Source: Coneutiohabitans sp964457925 (GTDB lineage Bacteria; Zhuqueibacterota; Zhuqueibacteria; Zhuqueibacterales; Zhuqueibacteraceae). Taken from it: a stretch of 64,000 bases of DNA. Below the pieces are notes generated by a model, which worked only from the letters and a program-made list of their open reading frames with translations, was not told the DNA's origin and made no database searches. The stretch covers positions 1-64,000 of the forward strand of contig CAYWGH010000028.1 in assembly GCA_964457925.1 (NCBI GenBank). Direction: 5' to 3'. The position numbers were made by a program, and so were the translations under genes. This document shows positions 17,671-26,530 of the stretch, piece by piece; position 1 is the first letter of the stretch; each line of letters opens with the position of its first letter.

Positions 17671-18930
17671 TTATCTCACCGCAGCCAATCGAATCAACCC
17701 CTTGACATCGCGCACGAGCACGTCTGGCCCGAGCAGCACAGGCATTGCAAACGTTTCGCCCTCGGCAACGTGATAGCGTTGCTCGATTTCAAATGAAGAA
17801 GTATTGCGCCGCGCGACGATGAGTTCCGCGCCGTTGGTGAGATAAAGCACATGCTGCGGCGTGAGCAACACCGAGGCGTGCCAGCCTTCACGTCCGGTTG
17901 TGGCCCAACGCAGCGCGCCGGTTTTTGGATCAAGCGCAACGAACTGGCCTTTTTGCCGCACGGAATGGCCGTAGATCAAACCATCGCCCAACACGGGCGA
18001 GCTCATATACATCGCGACTTCGTTGTTCTTCCACACTTCGTTCGCTTGCCACTTGCCGTTGTTTTGTGTGAGCGCATAAGCATGCGTGCCCTGGCGCGTG
18101 CCGGAGACGATGAGAAGCGAGCCGGTCCACACGGGCGTTGCGATGTTTTCATGCCATTCATCGAGAAACGGCACGTACCAAAGTTGCTTTCCGGTTTTTG
18201 CGTCAAGGCCGACGATCGAACTATCCGTCATCGTCACGATTTGCGCCGTGCCTGCAATATTGAAAACCACCGGCGAAGCGTAGCCTGGCCCATGTCCGCG
18301 CCATTCCCATTTGGTTGCGCCGTTCGCGGGATCGAGCGATAAAATTTTTCCACCGTGAATGTCGCTGCCAATTTGCACGACAATGCGATTATCGTGCAAC
18401 AGCGGCGAAGCGGAAGTTCCACAAAAGAGTTTCGAAGTCTCAACAGTTTTGGAATAATCATTGCGCCAAAGTTGGCGACCGGTGGCAATGTCCCATGCCG
18501 TAAGCACGCCGGTGACGCCGAGCGTGAAGAGGCGATTGCCCGCAACGAGCGGCGTGGCATTCGGGCCTTTTGCCATTTGCGTGGCGTAGCGATTTTTTTC
18601 AAACGAGGCAGGATACTTTTGTTGCCACAGAGTTTTTCCGCTCGCGAGATGAAGCGCGCTAACAATCTCCTCAGGATCACGGCGGCTGTGAACGAACACG
18701 CGGCCATTGGCAACGACTGGCGACGAGTAGCCTTCACCGATCTCAACTCGCCAAACGCGGCGCAATGAATCGGGCCACGATGTGGGCGCATGCGCAGCGG
18801 GCACAAGTCCGTCACGATTCGGGCCGCGCCATTGCGGCCAATCTTGCGCAAGCGATGATTGCGTGAAAGCAAATGCGAAAAGCGCCGCCGAGATAATGAT
18901 GAATGTTTTGTTGAAAGAATTACTCTTCAT
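17671..18930 (-). CDS. Exported PQQ-like beta-propeller protein
   Basis: A 419-residue protein: signal peptide (MKSNSFNKTFIIISAALFAF, cleaved near SLAQ), then DWPQWRGPNRDGLVPA, the same signature as the protein at 9005-10351. Blades are marked by SGKTLWQQKYP, TGRQLWRNDYSK, GATKWEWRGHG, TGKQLWYVPF and TGALRWATTGREG. The fold is that of BamB and related periplasmic propellers; no enzymatic motif is visible. The start at 18930 is preferred over 18945 because the signal peptide n-region then has usual length. The CBM9-like gene follows about 190 bases downstream and may be transcribed with it despite the intervening palindrome. Confidence 0.85.
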   Translation of the reverse strand: MKSNSFNKTFIIISAALFAFAFTQSSLAQDWPQWRGPNRDGLVPAAHAPTSWPDSLRRVWRVEIGEGYSSPVVANGRVFVHSRRDPEEIVSALHLASGKTLWQQKYPASFEKNRYATQMAKGPNATPLVAGNRLFTLGVTGVLTAWDIATGRQLWRNDYSKTVETSKLFCGTSASPLLHDNRIVVQIGSDIHGGKILSLDPANGATKWEWRGHGPGYASPVVFNIAGTAQIVTMTDSSIVGLDAKTGKQLWYVPFLDEWHENIATPVWTGSLLIVSGTRQGTHAYALTQNNGKWQANEVWKNNEVAMYMSSPVLGDGLIYGHSVRQKGQFVALDPKTGALRWATTGREGWHASVLLTPQHVLYLTNGAELIVARRNTSSFEIEQRYHVAEGETFAMPVLLGPDVLVRDVKGLIRLAAVR

Positions 18931-18963
18931 CTCTGCACTCTTCAACTTTTAAAGCAAAGCTTT

Positions 18964-19034
18964 TGTAAGCGGATTTCACAAGTAAGCGGATAAGGCATCT
19001 GGCTTCATCCGCTTACTTATCAAATCCGCTTACA
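18964..19034. repeat. Nested double palindrome between peptidase and propeller genes
   Basis: Outer arms TGTAAGCGGATTT (18964-18976) and its perfect complement (19022-19034) enclose inner arms AGTAAGCGGAT (18981-18991) and its perfect complement (19007-19017). It lies about 30 bases beyond the 3' end of the peptidase gene (ends 19067, minus strand), so it can act as a transcription terminator, and also has the form of an extragenic palindromic repeat. Confidence 0.8.
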
Positions 19035-19066
19035 GAGATTTTCAGGCCGTGACTCGTTTCCGGATT

Positions 19067-21367
19067 TCACAAATTCTCTTGCACAAACTCCGTCAGCGTT
19101 TCGAACAGATGCAAGAACACAAACGGATTGCCGGTGCCTTGCAAGCTGTGGTTGCCGCCGGGATAGAGCATGAACTGAAAACGCTTTTTGTTCTTTTGCA
19201 ATTCTCTGAGCAAGTGCAGCGTGTTGATGAAATGCACGTTGTCGTCTTGATCGCCGTGAACGATCAGCAGCTCTTGCTCATCGCGCAGGTTCGCAACGAA
19301 ATTCAGCGGCGAGCCTTCTTTGTAGCCCTGCGGATTTTTTTGTGGCGTGGACATGTAACGCTCGGTGTAAATCGTATCGTACATATCCCAATCGCCGCCG
19401 GGCGCGATGGAGATGCCGAGCTTGAACACTTGCGGGCCGTCATATTTCGTCATTGCCATCAGCGTGTTATAGCCGCCGTAGCTCCAGCCCCAAATACCGA
19501 TGCGCTTTTCATCAATATACGGCAGCGCGCCGAAATATTTCGCCGCGGCGATTTGGTCGCGCGCTTCGACCGTGCCCATATTTTTGTATACCGCGCTCTC
19601 GAACGCTTTGCCGTAACCCGCTGCGCCGCGATTATCTACGCACGCGATAATGACTTGATGTTGCTGCGCGAGATACGCATGAAAAAATCCAAAGAACGCG
19701 TCCCACGAATCCGTCACGTTCTGCGCGGCCGGACCGCCATACGTGTACATCAGCAAAGGATAATTGCGCGAGGGATCGAAATTCGTGGGCTTGATGATGT
19801 AGGCATGCAGCGTGTTGTTATCCGCGCCGGGCAGGGTGAGAAATTCCGCTTTGGGAAAATCGTATTCCGTGAGCGTGCGCATCAGCGCAGCATTGTCTTC
19901 GAGAAATTTCACGAGCGCGCCGTCAGCTCTGTGCAAGCGCGTCACCGGCGGTGTATGGCGATTGGAATACGTGTCGATGTAATAGCGCCAGTCTTTCGAC
20001 CAATTGATGTTGTGCGTGCCTTTTTCCTTCGTGATTTTCACCGGCGCAGCCGCGTTCGAAGATTTATTCGGATCGAAGGCGACGCGATATAAATGCGTCT
20101 CGCGCGGAGCCTCGGCATTCGCGCTGAAATAAAATTGTTTGCTCTTCGCATCATAACCATGAAACGCAGTCACTTCCCACGCGCCGCGCGTGATTTGTTG
20201 CGCCGGCCCGCCTTCGGTTTTGTAGAGGTACAAATGATTGTAGCCGTCGCGCTCGCTTTGATAGAGCACGTGTTTGCCGTCTTCGAGATAAACGAGTTTG
20301 GGATTGCCGCCAAACGGATCGAACGGTTCCACCCACGTGCTTTCTTTATCATCAAAAATAGTTTTGAGCTGAACGTTTGCGGGATCGCCGTGCAACAACG
20401 ACACGTGATTCTGCTCGCGATTCATGCGCAGCATCCACACATAATGTTTGCCGTTGATCGCGGGCGTCCAGCCCATGCGCGGAATGTATTCATGCGCTTC
20501 GTTGTCTTCGTGCCAATTGCCGGTGGCGAAGTATTGCGGCTTGCCGGTGGCGATGTCGATCACGCCGACGCGAATCTCGCTGTTCGCTTCGCCGGCGCGC
20601 GGAAAGCGAAAGCGTTTAAGCTCGGGCCGTTCGCCTTGCAAATCGGCTATCACAAAATCACTGGTCTTTGATTCATCAAGCTGCAAGAAAGCGAGATAGC
20701 GGCCATCGGGACTCCATGCCCAACCATCGCGCAATCCAAACTCTTCTTCATAAACCCAATCTGTTGTTCCGTTGATGATCGTGCCCTCGGCGCCATCGAA
20801 CGTGAGCTGCGTTTCTTTCATACTCGCCAATTCCACCGCGAACAAATTACGATCGCGCACAAACGCGACGTGCTTGCCGTTCGCGCTGAGTTTCGCAAAC
20901 ATTTGATAGCCTTTCTCGCGGCTGCTGATCGGCGTGAGTTTTTGCGCGGCGAAATCATACAAATAATAAAAGCCCTTCGTGGGCAACCGCCACACCGGCG
21001 CGGAGTCGGTGTAAATTAGCAAGCGGCTGCGGTCCGCGCTGAACGTATAACTCTGAATCGCGATGCGACGATTCACGTCACTGGCATGCAGCTTTGCACC
21101 TTCCACCAAAACGGTTTGTTGATCGCGTTCGAGATCGAAGCTGATCAAATCCGTTCCGCCCGAGCCATCGGGTTTCACGAACGTGATGACCGGGCCTTTA
21201 TCGGCCCATTGCCCGCCTTGAAAAGTTTTGCTCGCGAATTTTGTGGAGGCAAAAAAATCTTCGAGCGCAAGCGGCTTTTTCGACTGCGCAAAAGCAATCG
21301 TTGTGTGAACGAAGAGCAGGCATACGAGGCCAAAGAAGGTTTTGAGTGACGGCTTGGTTATTCTCAT
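19067..21367 (-). CDS. Dipeptidyl peptidase IV-like S9 serine peptidase
   Basis: A 766-residue exported prolyl-dipeptidyl peptidase. After a signal peptide (MRITKPSLKTFFGLVCLLFV, ending FAQS) comes a DPP-IV N-terminal beta-propeller (about residues 90-480, with DWVYEEEFGLRDGWAWSPDG carrying the Glu-Glu pair that anchors the substrate N terminus) and then the alpha/beta hydrolase domain. The triad is placed at about Ser629 (GWSYGGYN), Asp708 (HGDQDDNVH) and His740 (PGGNHSLQG). It should release N-terminal Xaa-Pro dipeptides from peptides in the periplasm or outside. The Met at 21367 is chosen because the signal peptide begins there. Confidence 0.93.
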   Translation of the reverse strand: MRITKPSLKTFFGLVCLLFVHTTIAFAQSKKPLALEDFFASTKFASKTFQGGQWADKGPVITFVKPDGSGGTDLISFDLERDQQTVLVEGAKLHASDVNRRIAIQSYTFSADRSRLLIYTDSAPVWRLPTKGFYYLYDFAAQKLTPISSREKGYQMFAKLSANGKHVAFVRDRNLFAVELASMKETQLTFDGAEGTIINGTTDWVYEEEFGLRDGWAWSPDGRYLAFLQLDESKTSDFVIADLQGERPELKRFRFPRAGEANSEIRVGVIDIATGKPQYFATGNWHEDNEAHEYIPRMGWTPAINGKHYVWMLRMNREQNHVSLLHGDPANVQLKTIFDDKESTWVEPFDPFGGNPKLVYLEDGKHVLYQSERDGYNHLYLYKTEGGPAQQITRGAWEVTAFHGYDAKSKQFYFSANAEAPRETHLYRVAFDPNKSSNAAAPVKITKEKGTHNINWSKDWRYYIDTYSNRHTPPVTRLHRADGALVKFLEDNAALMRTLTEYDFPKAEFLTLPGADNNTLHAYIIKPTNFDPSRNYPLLMYTYGGPAAQNVTDSWDAFFGFFHAYLAQQHQVIIACVDNRGAAGYGKAFESAVYKNMGTVEARDQIAAAKYFGALPYIDEKRIGIWGWSYGGYNTLMAMTKYDGPQVFKLGISIAPGGDWDMYDTIYTERYMSTPQKNPQGYKEGSPLNFVANLRDEQELLIVHGDQDDNVHFINTLHLLRELQKNKKRFQFMLYPGGNHSLQGTGNPFVFLHLFETLTEFVQENL

Positions 21368-21469
21368 GGTTTCTCCATTTTGATCAACATGCATTGCAAC
21401 GGCTTGGCCGTTGTATTAAGATTACATCGGGCTGTTCGTTTAGCCACGGCAAGCCGCGGCTGAACGTTT

Positions 21470-21758
21470 TCAAACCCCTTCCACAAGAATCATTTCCGTG
21501 CTTGCGCTGGCTTGCTGCAGGGCTTTGGCGGGTGCATACTCGGGCGATTCCCACCACGCGCGCGCTTGTTGCGCATCGGGAAATTCGAGAATCACAAAGC
21601 GCGAAGGAAGCCACGAACCTTCGAGCGTTTCCGTTTTGCCGCCGCGCACTATGTAGCGACGGCCATAAGTCGCAATCGAGGGCGGCGCGAGTTATTTTGT
21701 AACGCCCGTAAGTCGCGGCATCTTTCACGGTGATTTCAACGGCAACGTATGTGGGCAT
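21470..21758 (-). pseudogene. DUF1330-family gene broken by a single frameshift
   Basis: The minus strand begins MPTYVAVEITVKDAATYGRY, a clean DUF1330 N terminus. It then requires a one-base shift at about 21690-21700 (an AAAATAA tract) to continue as LAPPSIATYGRRYIVRGGKT, ETLEGSWLPSRFVILEFP and SPEYAPAKALQQASAST, ending EMILVEGV and a stop. All parts of the roughly 95-residue family (dimeric ferredoxin-like fold, function unclear) are otherwise present. A homopolymer-adjacent single-base change could also be a sequencing error, in which case the gene is intact. Confidence 0.8.
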
Positions 21759-21811
21759 GCGCCTCATCTGTGTTGATGACAGGACGAAGTACGCGGCATT
21801 TCCGTTCAACA

Positions 21812-22285
21812 TTATTCTTTTTCGATGCTGCCATAGTAGAAAGGCTGGAAGGGGTAAAGCTCGAGTGTGAAAACACTGTTGACAATCATGGGGTCACTCT
21901 CCAACCACGCACGCGCTTCAGGCTCATCTGCAGCAGACAGAATGATCATGCCCTTGTCGGCATAGCGTGCGCCCAGCAGGATTTTTTTCTCAGCCCTCAA
22001 CCGTTGCAGATTGGCGCTATGCTCTTTGAAATGCGCCTGCTCGTGTGCGGGCTTGTTCTTTTGCCAGGTCGGCCCGAGAGAGAAGATGGCGATGAACAAG
22101 TTTTTTTTCTGCGGCGATTTCTCGACGGAGTGTTGCGAGGGCTGAGCGCTGGCCATTGTGGCCGCCGGCAAAGGCTTAACTAACGGCGCTTTGATTGATG
22201 CGGCACTATCCGCCTGTTGGGCGATAGTCATGAGCGGGCTGAGTGCGATGACTGCCGCTGACACCAGCAGAAGATTTTTCATCAT
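21812..22285 (-). CDS. Exported YciI-like (YCII domain) protein
   Basis: A 157-residue protein: signal peptide (MMKNLLLVSAAVIALSPLMT), a linker, then a YCII-related domain with FIAIFSLGPTW, HFKEHSANLQRLRAEKKILL, GARYADKGMIILSAADEPEA and WLESDPMIVNSVFTLELYPF. The family has a ferredoxin-like fold; some members may use a conserved His/Asp pair, but the reaction is unknown. Most YciI proteins are cytoplasmic, so the signal peptide is notable. GGAAGG upstream of the two adjacent ATG codons (22285 and 22282) is a good ribosome-binding site. Confidence 0.8.
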   Translation of the reverse strand: MMKNLLLVSAAVIALSPLMTIAQQADSAASIKAPLVKPLPAATMASAQPSQHSVEKSPQKKNLFIAIFSLGPTWQKNKPAHEQAHFKEHSANLQRLRAEKKILLGARYADKGMIILSAADEPEARAWLESDPMIVNSVFTLELYPFQPFYYGSIEKE

Positions 22286-22329
22286 ATGGCCTTCCTTGTT
22301 TCGAAAATGATGGCGGGGGCTTTCCTCAT

Positions 22330-23271
22330 TTATCCGGAAACGGCATCCAGCCAATCTCGGATGAGACGGTGTGAAATGGAAGCGAGCGAAGGAAGCAGCA
22401 GCTCGCCCGAGGCAACGGCAGTCTGCAATTCGGTCCGCGTCAACCAGCGTGCTTTCTCGATTTCGCTGAAATTCAAACGTAATTCTATTGTGTCTGTTTT
22501 TGCAGTGAACCCGATCATAAGCGAGGACGGAAAGGGCCAGGGTTGCGAGGAATGATACTCTACATGATAAACATGAACGCCGGTTTCTTCGAAAACTTCG
22601 CGTCTCACTGCAGCTTCGAGCGTTTCACCCGGCTCGACAAAACCGGCCAATGTTGAAAGCACTTTTGGGCGAAAATGCGGACTGCGCGCCAGCAAGGCAT
22701 ATTCGCCGCGCGTGACCAGCACAATGATCGCTGGATCTGTGCGCGGAAAATGCTGGCGGCCGCAGGATGGGCTCACGCATTGCCGCATATGCCCGCCGGA
22801 ACGCAACTCTGCTGGCGCGCCGCAAGCGCCGCAAAAGCGATGCGTTTGATGCCAGTGCACCAGCGCTCGCGCATAAGCGAGCAAAGCCGCGTTCTGCGCC
22901 GGAAGAAAAGGCGCGAGCAGCTTTATGTCTTTGAACTCTCCACCACCCGGCAGGGCGACGGTTCCGTCGCCATTTCGCGTTTGAAGATCGAGGGCGAAAT
23001 AAGCGATGCCTTGTTCTTCACTGAGAAAAATGGTTTCGCGTAAATCCAGCGGCTCGCCGGAAAAATCTTGCGGCGAGAGAAAAATCGGCTGATTGCTTTG
23101 ATCGAAGAGAGGTTGGGCATTCTGCAACACAATGATGCGCGTCGTGGGATTGCCAAGCCGTTCTGCCAGCCATGCGCGATCTTCGCGGCGTTCCGTCATG
23201 CGCGTGAGCGCGTAGCCGCCAAAATAATTGCGCGAAGAGACGTCAAGATGATTTGTAATGCCCTCGGTCAT
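22330..23271 (-). CDS. nudC: NAD+ diphosphatase (NADH pyrophosphatase / RNA decapping)
   Basis: A 313-residue NudC homologue that hydrolyses NAD(H) to NMN and AMP and in some bacteria removes NAD caps from RNA. A zinc ribbon is formed by Cys147, Cys150, Cys165 and Cys170 (CGACG and CVSPSCG). The Nudix box starts at Gly210 (GFVEPGETLEAAVRREVFEE) and is followed by the NudC-specific SQPWPFPSSLM. The start ATG overlaps the stop of the upstream regulator-like gene by four bases (ATGA), indicating translational coupling. Confidence 0.95.
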   Translation of the reverse strand: MTEGITNHLDVSSRNYFGGYALTRMTERREDRAWLAERLGNPTTRIIVLQNAQPLFDQSNQPIFLSPQDFSGEPLDLRETIFLSEEQGIAYFALDLQTRNGDGTVALPGGGEFKDIKLLAPFLPAQNAALLAYARALVHWHQTHRFCGACGAPAELRSGGHMRQCVSPSCGRQHFPRTDPAIIVLVTRGEYALLARSPHFRPKVLSTLAGFVEPGETLEAAVRREVFEETGVHVYHVEYHSSQPWPFPSSLMIGFTAKTDTIELRLNFSEIEKARWLTRTELQTAVASGELLLPSLASISHRLIRDWLDAVSG

Positions 23272-23912
23272 GCCTGCTCTCCGAATAATTTATGGCGATT
23301 GCCGCGCATCTCCGCCGCGAGGGAGCGGGCTGTCTCGTCTGGACTTTTTTCCAGCTCTGCAATGACATTATTATAATCCTGCTCATTACGATTTTGGCTG
23401 AGTTTGGCTTTGGCCTCGATGCGCTCGATTTTGATTTCAATCCCGACGAGGCCGTGCATTTGCTTTAGCACAAAACCCGGAGGCAAGTTTTCCATGCGGT
23501 AGCGCATCCCCGGCGGTGCCGTCGCCTCATATTTGTCGACCAGGCGTTTGAGCATGGCATAAAGCTCGTCATCTTCAGTGATCAAGCGTGGTTTGCCATA
23601 CACATGCACGGCGATATAGTTCCACGTCGGCACGTTGAGATGGCTGTACCAGCGCGCGGAAACATAAGCATGCGGCCCGGTAAAGATTGCTAATACATTT
23701 TGGGTGGGGTTAAATGTGCGCCACTGCTGGTTGGGACGAGCGAGATGACCCCGCAGATATGCCAGATTCCCCTCGCGTTCGAACGCCAAGGGCAGGTGGG
23801 TGGCTGTCAGATCTGAGTCATCATGGCTGATCAGCGCGGCAAAACTGTTTTGTTGAATGAATTGTTCAATTTTTTCTTGGTCGGTTTCAAGAAAACGTTC
23901 TGGAATATACAA
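23268..23912 (-). CDS. FMN-binding split-barrel protein, PaiB family
   Basis: A 214-residue protein of the PaiB family, FMN-binding split-barrel proteins of which Bacillus PaiB is a negative regulator of sporulation and protease genes. Motifs: FAALISHDDSDLTATHLPLA, LAYLRGHLARPNQQWRTF, AYVSARWYSHLNVPTWNYIA and a C-terminal helical region with MHGLVGIEIKIERIEAKAKL. The start is taken as TTG at 23912 (reading MYIPERF, the normal family start) with GGAG eight bases upstream; an ATG further upstream would add unrelated residues. It is coupled to nudC by an ATGA overlap. Confidence 0.88.
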   Translation of the reverse strand: MYIPERFLETDQEKIEQFIQQNSFAALISHDDSDLTATHLPLAFEREGNLAYLRGHLARPNQQWRTFNPTQNVLAIFTGPHAYVSARWYSHLNVPTWNYIAVHVYGKPRLITEDDELYAMLKRLVDKYEATAPPGMRYRMENLPPGFVLKQMHGLVGIEIKIERIEAKAKLSQNRNEQDYNNVIAELEKSPDETARSLAAEMRGNRHKLFGEQA

Positions 23913-24245
23913 GCGGCAGGCTCCGTGTCTCTTTAAAGTTGAATCAGCGCTAAAAAGCAAAAATTTTCTATACACCATGGCACGAAGACACAACCCAAAA
24001 AGCTTGGTGCTTTTGTGTCTTCATGGTAAAATTTGGTTCCGGCTCGTCCAGCTTCGGATTTTGGGGATGCGAGATTAATTTTTACGCTGAATAAGATAAT
24101 AAATGATGCGCTGATGAGACAGGAATATTTTTATCTCGCGGGATGAGAACATGCCCACCTGATGAAAGTTGTGCTGAAAACTTCACAGGATCGCTTCCGC
24201 ATGACAATGATAGCGAGTATGGTTTTCAGGCTTATACTGCTTTTG
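23913..24245. other. Intergenic region with inverted repeat and dispersed-repeat fragment
   Basis: About 330 bases without a gene. It holds an inverted repeat at 23961-24034 (annotated separately) and, near 24176-24207, a fragment AACTTCACAGGATCGCTTCC followed by GCATGACA, resembling the 3' half of the dispersed repeats at 37087 and 39933. Confidence 0.55.
23961..24034. repeat. Inverted repeat with GAAGACACAA arms
   Basis: Left arm 23961-23992 (AAATTTT ... ACCATG ... GAAGACACAA) pairs with right arm 24013-24034 (TTGTGTCTTCATGGT then AAAATTT), with small bulges in the left arm. Similar ACCACGAAGACACGAAG-type sequences are common extragenic repeats in environmental genomes. It sits upstream of the PaiB-like gene. 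Confidence 0.6.
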
Positions 24246-24776
24246 TTAACGGCGGTCCCGCAAGATTGACAGGTATTCGATCCACGGACCTACTTCGTTT
24301 GTGTATTGTTTTGCCAGAACGCGCGCGATCTGGCCAATATGATCGAGATCGTGTACCACCCAGGTTGCCAAGAGCTGCGCCAGAGTCACTTTGCCGAAAG
24401 CGGGATGGGTCCCCGTCAATGCAAGTTGTTCCTCGGTGAGTTGCATGTGCGCGAGCGCCGCCAAATTTTGTTGGCGCAATGATGCAAATGTCTCGAGCAG
24501 CTCAGCCAGGGTTTTACCCTTGCTTGCTTCGAATTGGGCAAAACGATCGAACGGATCAAAAGGCCGGCTTTCGCCGTGTTCGAGTATGATTTTGGCGCGC
24601 GGTATCCAGTCGGTTTTTTCACCATGAATCAAGTGACCGACAACGTCAAACGGGCTCCAGGTGTCGCCGCCTTCGTTGCCTTTGAGCCACGGCTCCGGCA
24701 AATTGTGCAACAACGTTTTTAATGTTGCTGGCGTGCGCGAGAGAATCTCTTGCGCGTGTGTTAGTGAGAAAAACAT
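24246..24776 (-). CDS. DinB-family protein
   Basis: A 176-residue four-helix-bundle protein of the DinB/YfiT superfamily. The metal-binding His residues are placed in VGHLIHGEK and VVHDLDHIGQIARVL, giving the three-His site typical of the family; WSPFDVVGHL is the usual N-terminal helix signature. Members include thiol-dependent S-transferases (bacillithiol or mycothiol users), but the substrate here is unknown. It starts only seven bases past the end of the Kelch-protein gene, so it is probably the last gene of that transcription unit. Confidence 0.85.
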   Translation of the reverse strand: MFFSLTHAQEILSRTPATLKTLLHNLPEPWLKGNEGGDTWSPFDVVGHLIHGEKTDWIPRAKIILEHGESRPFDPFDRFAQFEASKGKTLAELLETFASLRQQNLAALAHMQLTEEQLALTGTHPAFGKVTLAQLLATWVVHDLDHIGQIARVLAKQYTNEVGPWIEYLSILRDRR

Positions 24777-24782
24777 GGCGTT

Positions 24783-26036
24783 TTATCGCAATAAAATGAG
24801 CTTGACTGTTTGCGTTACCTCTTCAGCTTGCAGGCGGCAGAAATAGACGCCACTGGGCGCTTCTGCCGCATGCCAGGATACGGCATGCCAACCGGCAGCA
24901 ACATTGCCATCGACTAGCGTTGCTTTTTCTTGTCCAATCGCATTAAAGATTTTCAAAGTAACATGACCCGGCTGCGGCGCCGCAAAACGGAGGAGCGTGC
25001 TTGCATTAAATGGATTGGGATAGTTTTGCAGCAAGGCAAACGTGCGGGGAAGTTCCCGCTCTGTCTTTGCAACCTCGCTGGGCGCAGCAATGGTAAAACC
25101 TGAGGTGATGTTGCTGACGCCCAGGCCTTCTTGCAACGCGCCGCCGACGATGAAAATCGTGTCACCCACCGTGGCCGCACCTACGCCGTGCCGCGGCGCC
25201 GGCATCGGGGGCAACGATCGCCAGGTGTTTGATCGGGGATCATATTCTTCCACTTCATCAAAAACACCGGGAATTTCGCCGCCGAAAACATAGAGCTTGC
25301 CATGCAGCGCTGCGGCCGCCAAACCGCCGCGCGCTGTCGGCATGCTGGCGAGCGAGTACCAGCGATTGGTTGCCGGTGAATAAGCTTCGAGGCGGGCGGT
25401 GTTGCCTATCGCGGAAAAGTCCCGGCCGCCGATGACGTAAATCAACGAATCGATCACGGCCGCCGCGAGATGCTCACGCGGCGTCGGCATCGCGGCCAGT
25501 GTTTGCCAATGATTGGCGCGAGGATCATAAACCTGATTGGTGGCTACCACTGCGCCCGAGCTGCTAACGCCGCCGATGACATAAAACTTTTCACCGTAGG
25601 TAACGGCCACGCCCGCGCCGCGCGCGGCAGGCATTGTCATTTTTTCCGACCAACTGTTCGCCGCAAAATTGAATTCAAATACACGCGCTGTTGCTGCGAA
25701 GGAATTGCCCGAGTACCCGCCCAAGACATACAGTCTGCCGTTGGCCGCAGCAAAATGCAAATGATGCATCATCAAAGGCAACGACGGAATCGTCGACCAT
25801 TGATTGGCAGCTGGATCGAATACTTCGACAATATTTGTTGCCACGCCGCCGCTGCGCAAGCCGCCCGGCACATAAATTTTGCCGTGCAGAACCACATGCG
25901 GAATCTCCTGGCGCGGGGTCGGGAGCGGCGCGCGTGTGAACCAGGTGCCGTTTGGCTGAGAAAGCGCAGGCCGGTTGAAACAGGCAAAGGTAATGGCGAG
26001 CAAAACGAAAAATAAGGCTTTAGTTTTGAGAGTCAT
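24783..26036 (-). CDS. Kelch-repeat propeller protein with T9SS sorting domain
   Basis: A 417-residue secreted protein: signal peptide (MTLKTKALFFVLLAITFACF), six Kelch repeats (for example GKIYVPGG, GRLYVLGGYSG, EKFYVIGGVSS, LIYVIGGRDFS, GKLYVFGGE, DTIFIVGGA) forming one six-bladed propeller at about residues 35-320, and a T9SS type-A sorting domain (LLQNYPNPFNASTLLRF, then SGVYFCRL and a basic end). The start at 26036 is supported by the signal peptide; the frame is open for 264 more bases upstream but reads as low-complexity non-protein there. It overlaps the upstream heme-protein gene by 17 bases, so the two are likely co-translated. Confidence 0.88.
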   Translation of the reverse strand: MTLKTKALFFVLLAITFACFNRPALSQPNGTWFTRAPLPTPRQEIPHVVLHGKIYVPGGLRSGGVATNIVEVFDPAANQWSTIPSLPLMMHHLHFAAANGRLYVLGGYSGNSFAATARVFEFNFAANSWSEKMTMPAARGAGVAVTYGEKFYVIGGVSSSGAVVATNQVYDPRANHWQTLAAMPTPREHLAAAVIDSLIYVIGGRDFSAIGNTARLEAYSPATNRWYSLASMPTARGGLAAAALHGKLYVFGGEIPGVFDEVEEYDPRSNTWRSLPPMPAPRHGVGAATVGDTIFIVGGALQEGLGVSNITSGFTIAAPSEVAKTERELPRTFALLQNYPNPFNASTLLRFAAPQPGHVTLKIFNAIGQEKATLVDGNVAAGWHAVSWHAAEAPSGVYFCRLQAEEVTQTVKLILLR

Positions 26037-26460
26037 TTTTTGTCTCGGGCAGCGGCATTTGTTGTGTTGAATCTGTTTGCGCGAGAAAGCGGCGGAGGAG
26101 CGCCTGCTCGTTATCGCCTTTGATGCGGGTGAAAAGTTGTGCGCCGAGTTTGCGAATCGTTTGCGGCTTGTCGAAGGGAAGCTGTGCATACATCTTGCCG
26201 CCGGCGAAATGGCAGGGTTGGCATTTTGATACCAACGGCAAAATATCTTTGTTGAAATCAAGACGGCTGGAGTCTGAAAGCAACGGGGTGGAAATGGCAA
26301 CCGCAGGGAGGAGTTTCGCGCCCGGGCCAGGCTCAGGCGTTGCGTGTGTGATGCATACGATGATAACCAGCATCGCTGCGAGACACGAAATCAACCGATA
26401 AAGCTGTTTTGCCACGGTCACGTTTGACCTCCGCATTAACCTTGTACGCAAAGCCTTCAA
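26020..26460 (-). CDS. Small membrane-anchored or exported c-type cytochrome-like protein
   Basis: A 146-residue protein with a hydrophobic N-terminal segment (LISCLAAMLVIIVCI) and one c-type heme site, CQPCH, in DILPLVSKCQPCHFAGGKMY. A Met in QMPLPE about 55 residues on could be the distal ligand. This arrangement resembles the small PSCyt1-type cytochrome domains of Planctomycetes and FCB bacteria. Start uncertain: 26460 or the Met at 26436. The stop lies inside the Kelch gene start, suggesting the two proteins are made together; an electron-transfer role with the Kelch protein is inference only. Confidence 0.72.
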   Translation of the reverse strand: MKALRTRLMRRSNVTVAKQLYRLISCLAAMLVIIVCITHATPEPGPGAKLLPAVAISTPLLSDSSRLDFNKDILPLVSKCQPCHFAGGKMYAQLPFDKPQTIRKLGAQLFTRIKGDNEQALLRRFLAQTDSTQQMPLPETKNDSQN

Positions 26461-26530
26461 AGAGGTTGAGAACTGCCATTCTCTGTGAGCAATAGACTTG
26501 TAGTGGCGGGGAATCGTTCAATGCGGGTGG

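Noticed and set aside
9005..18930. The two PQQ-like propellers considered as quinoprotein alcohol dehydrogenases
   Set aside because: They are too short (about 420-450 residues) and lack the vicinal-cysteine and calcium-ligand motifs; BamB-type propeller is the safer call.
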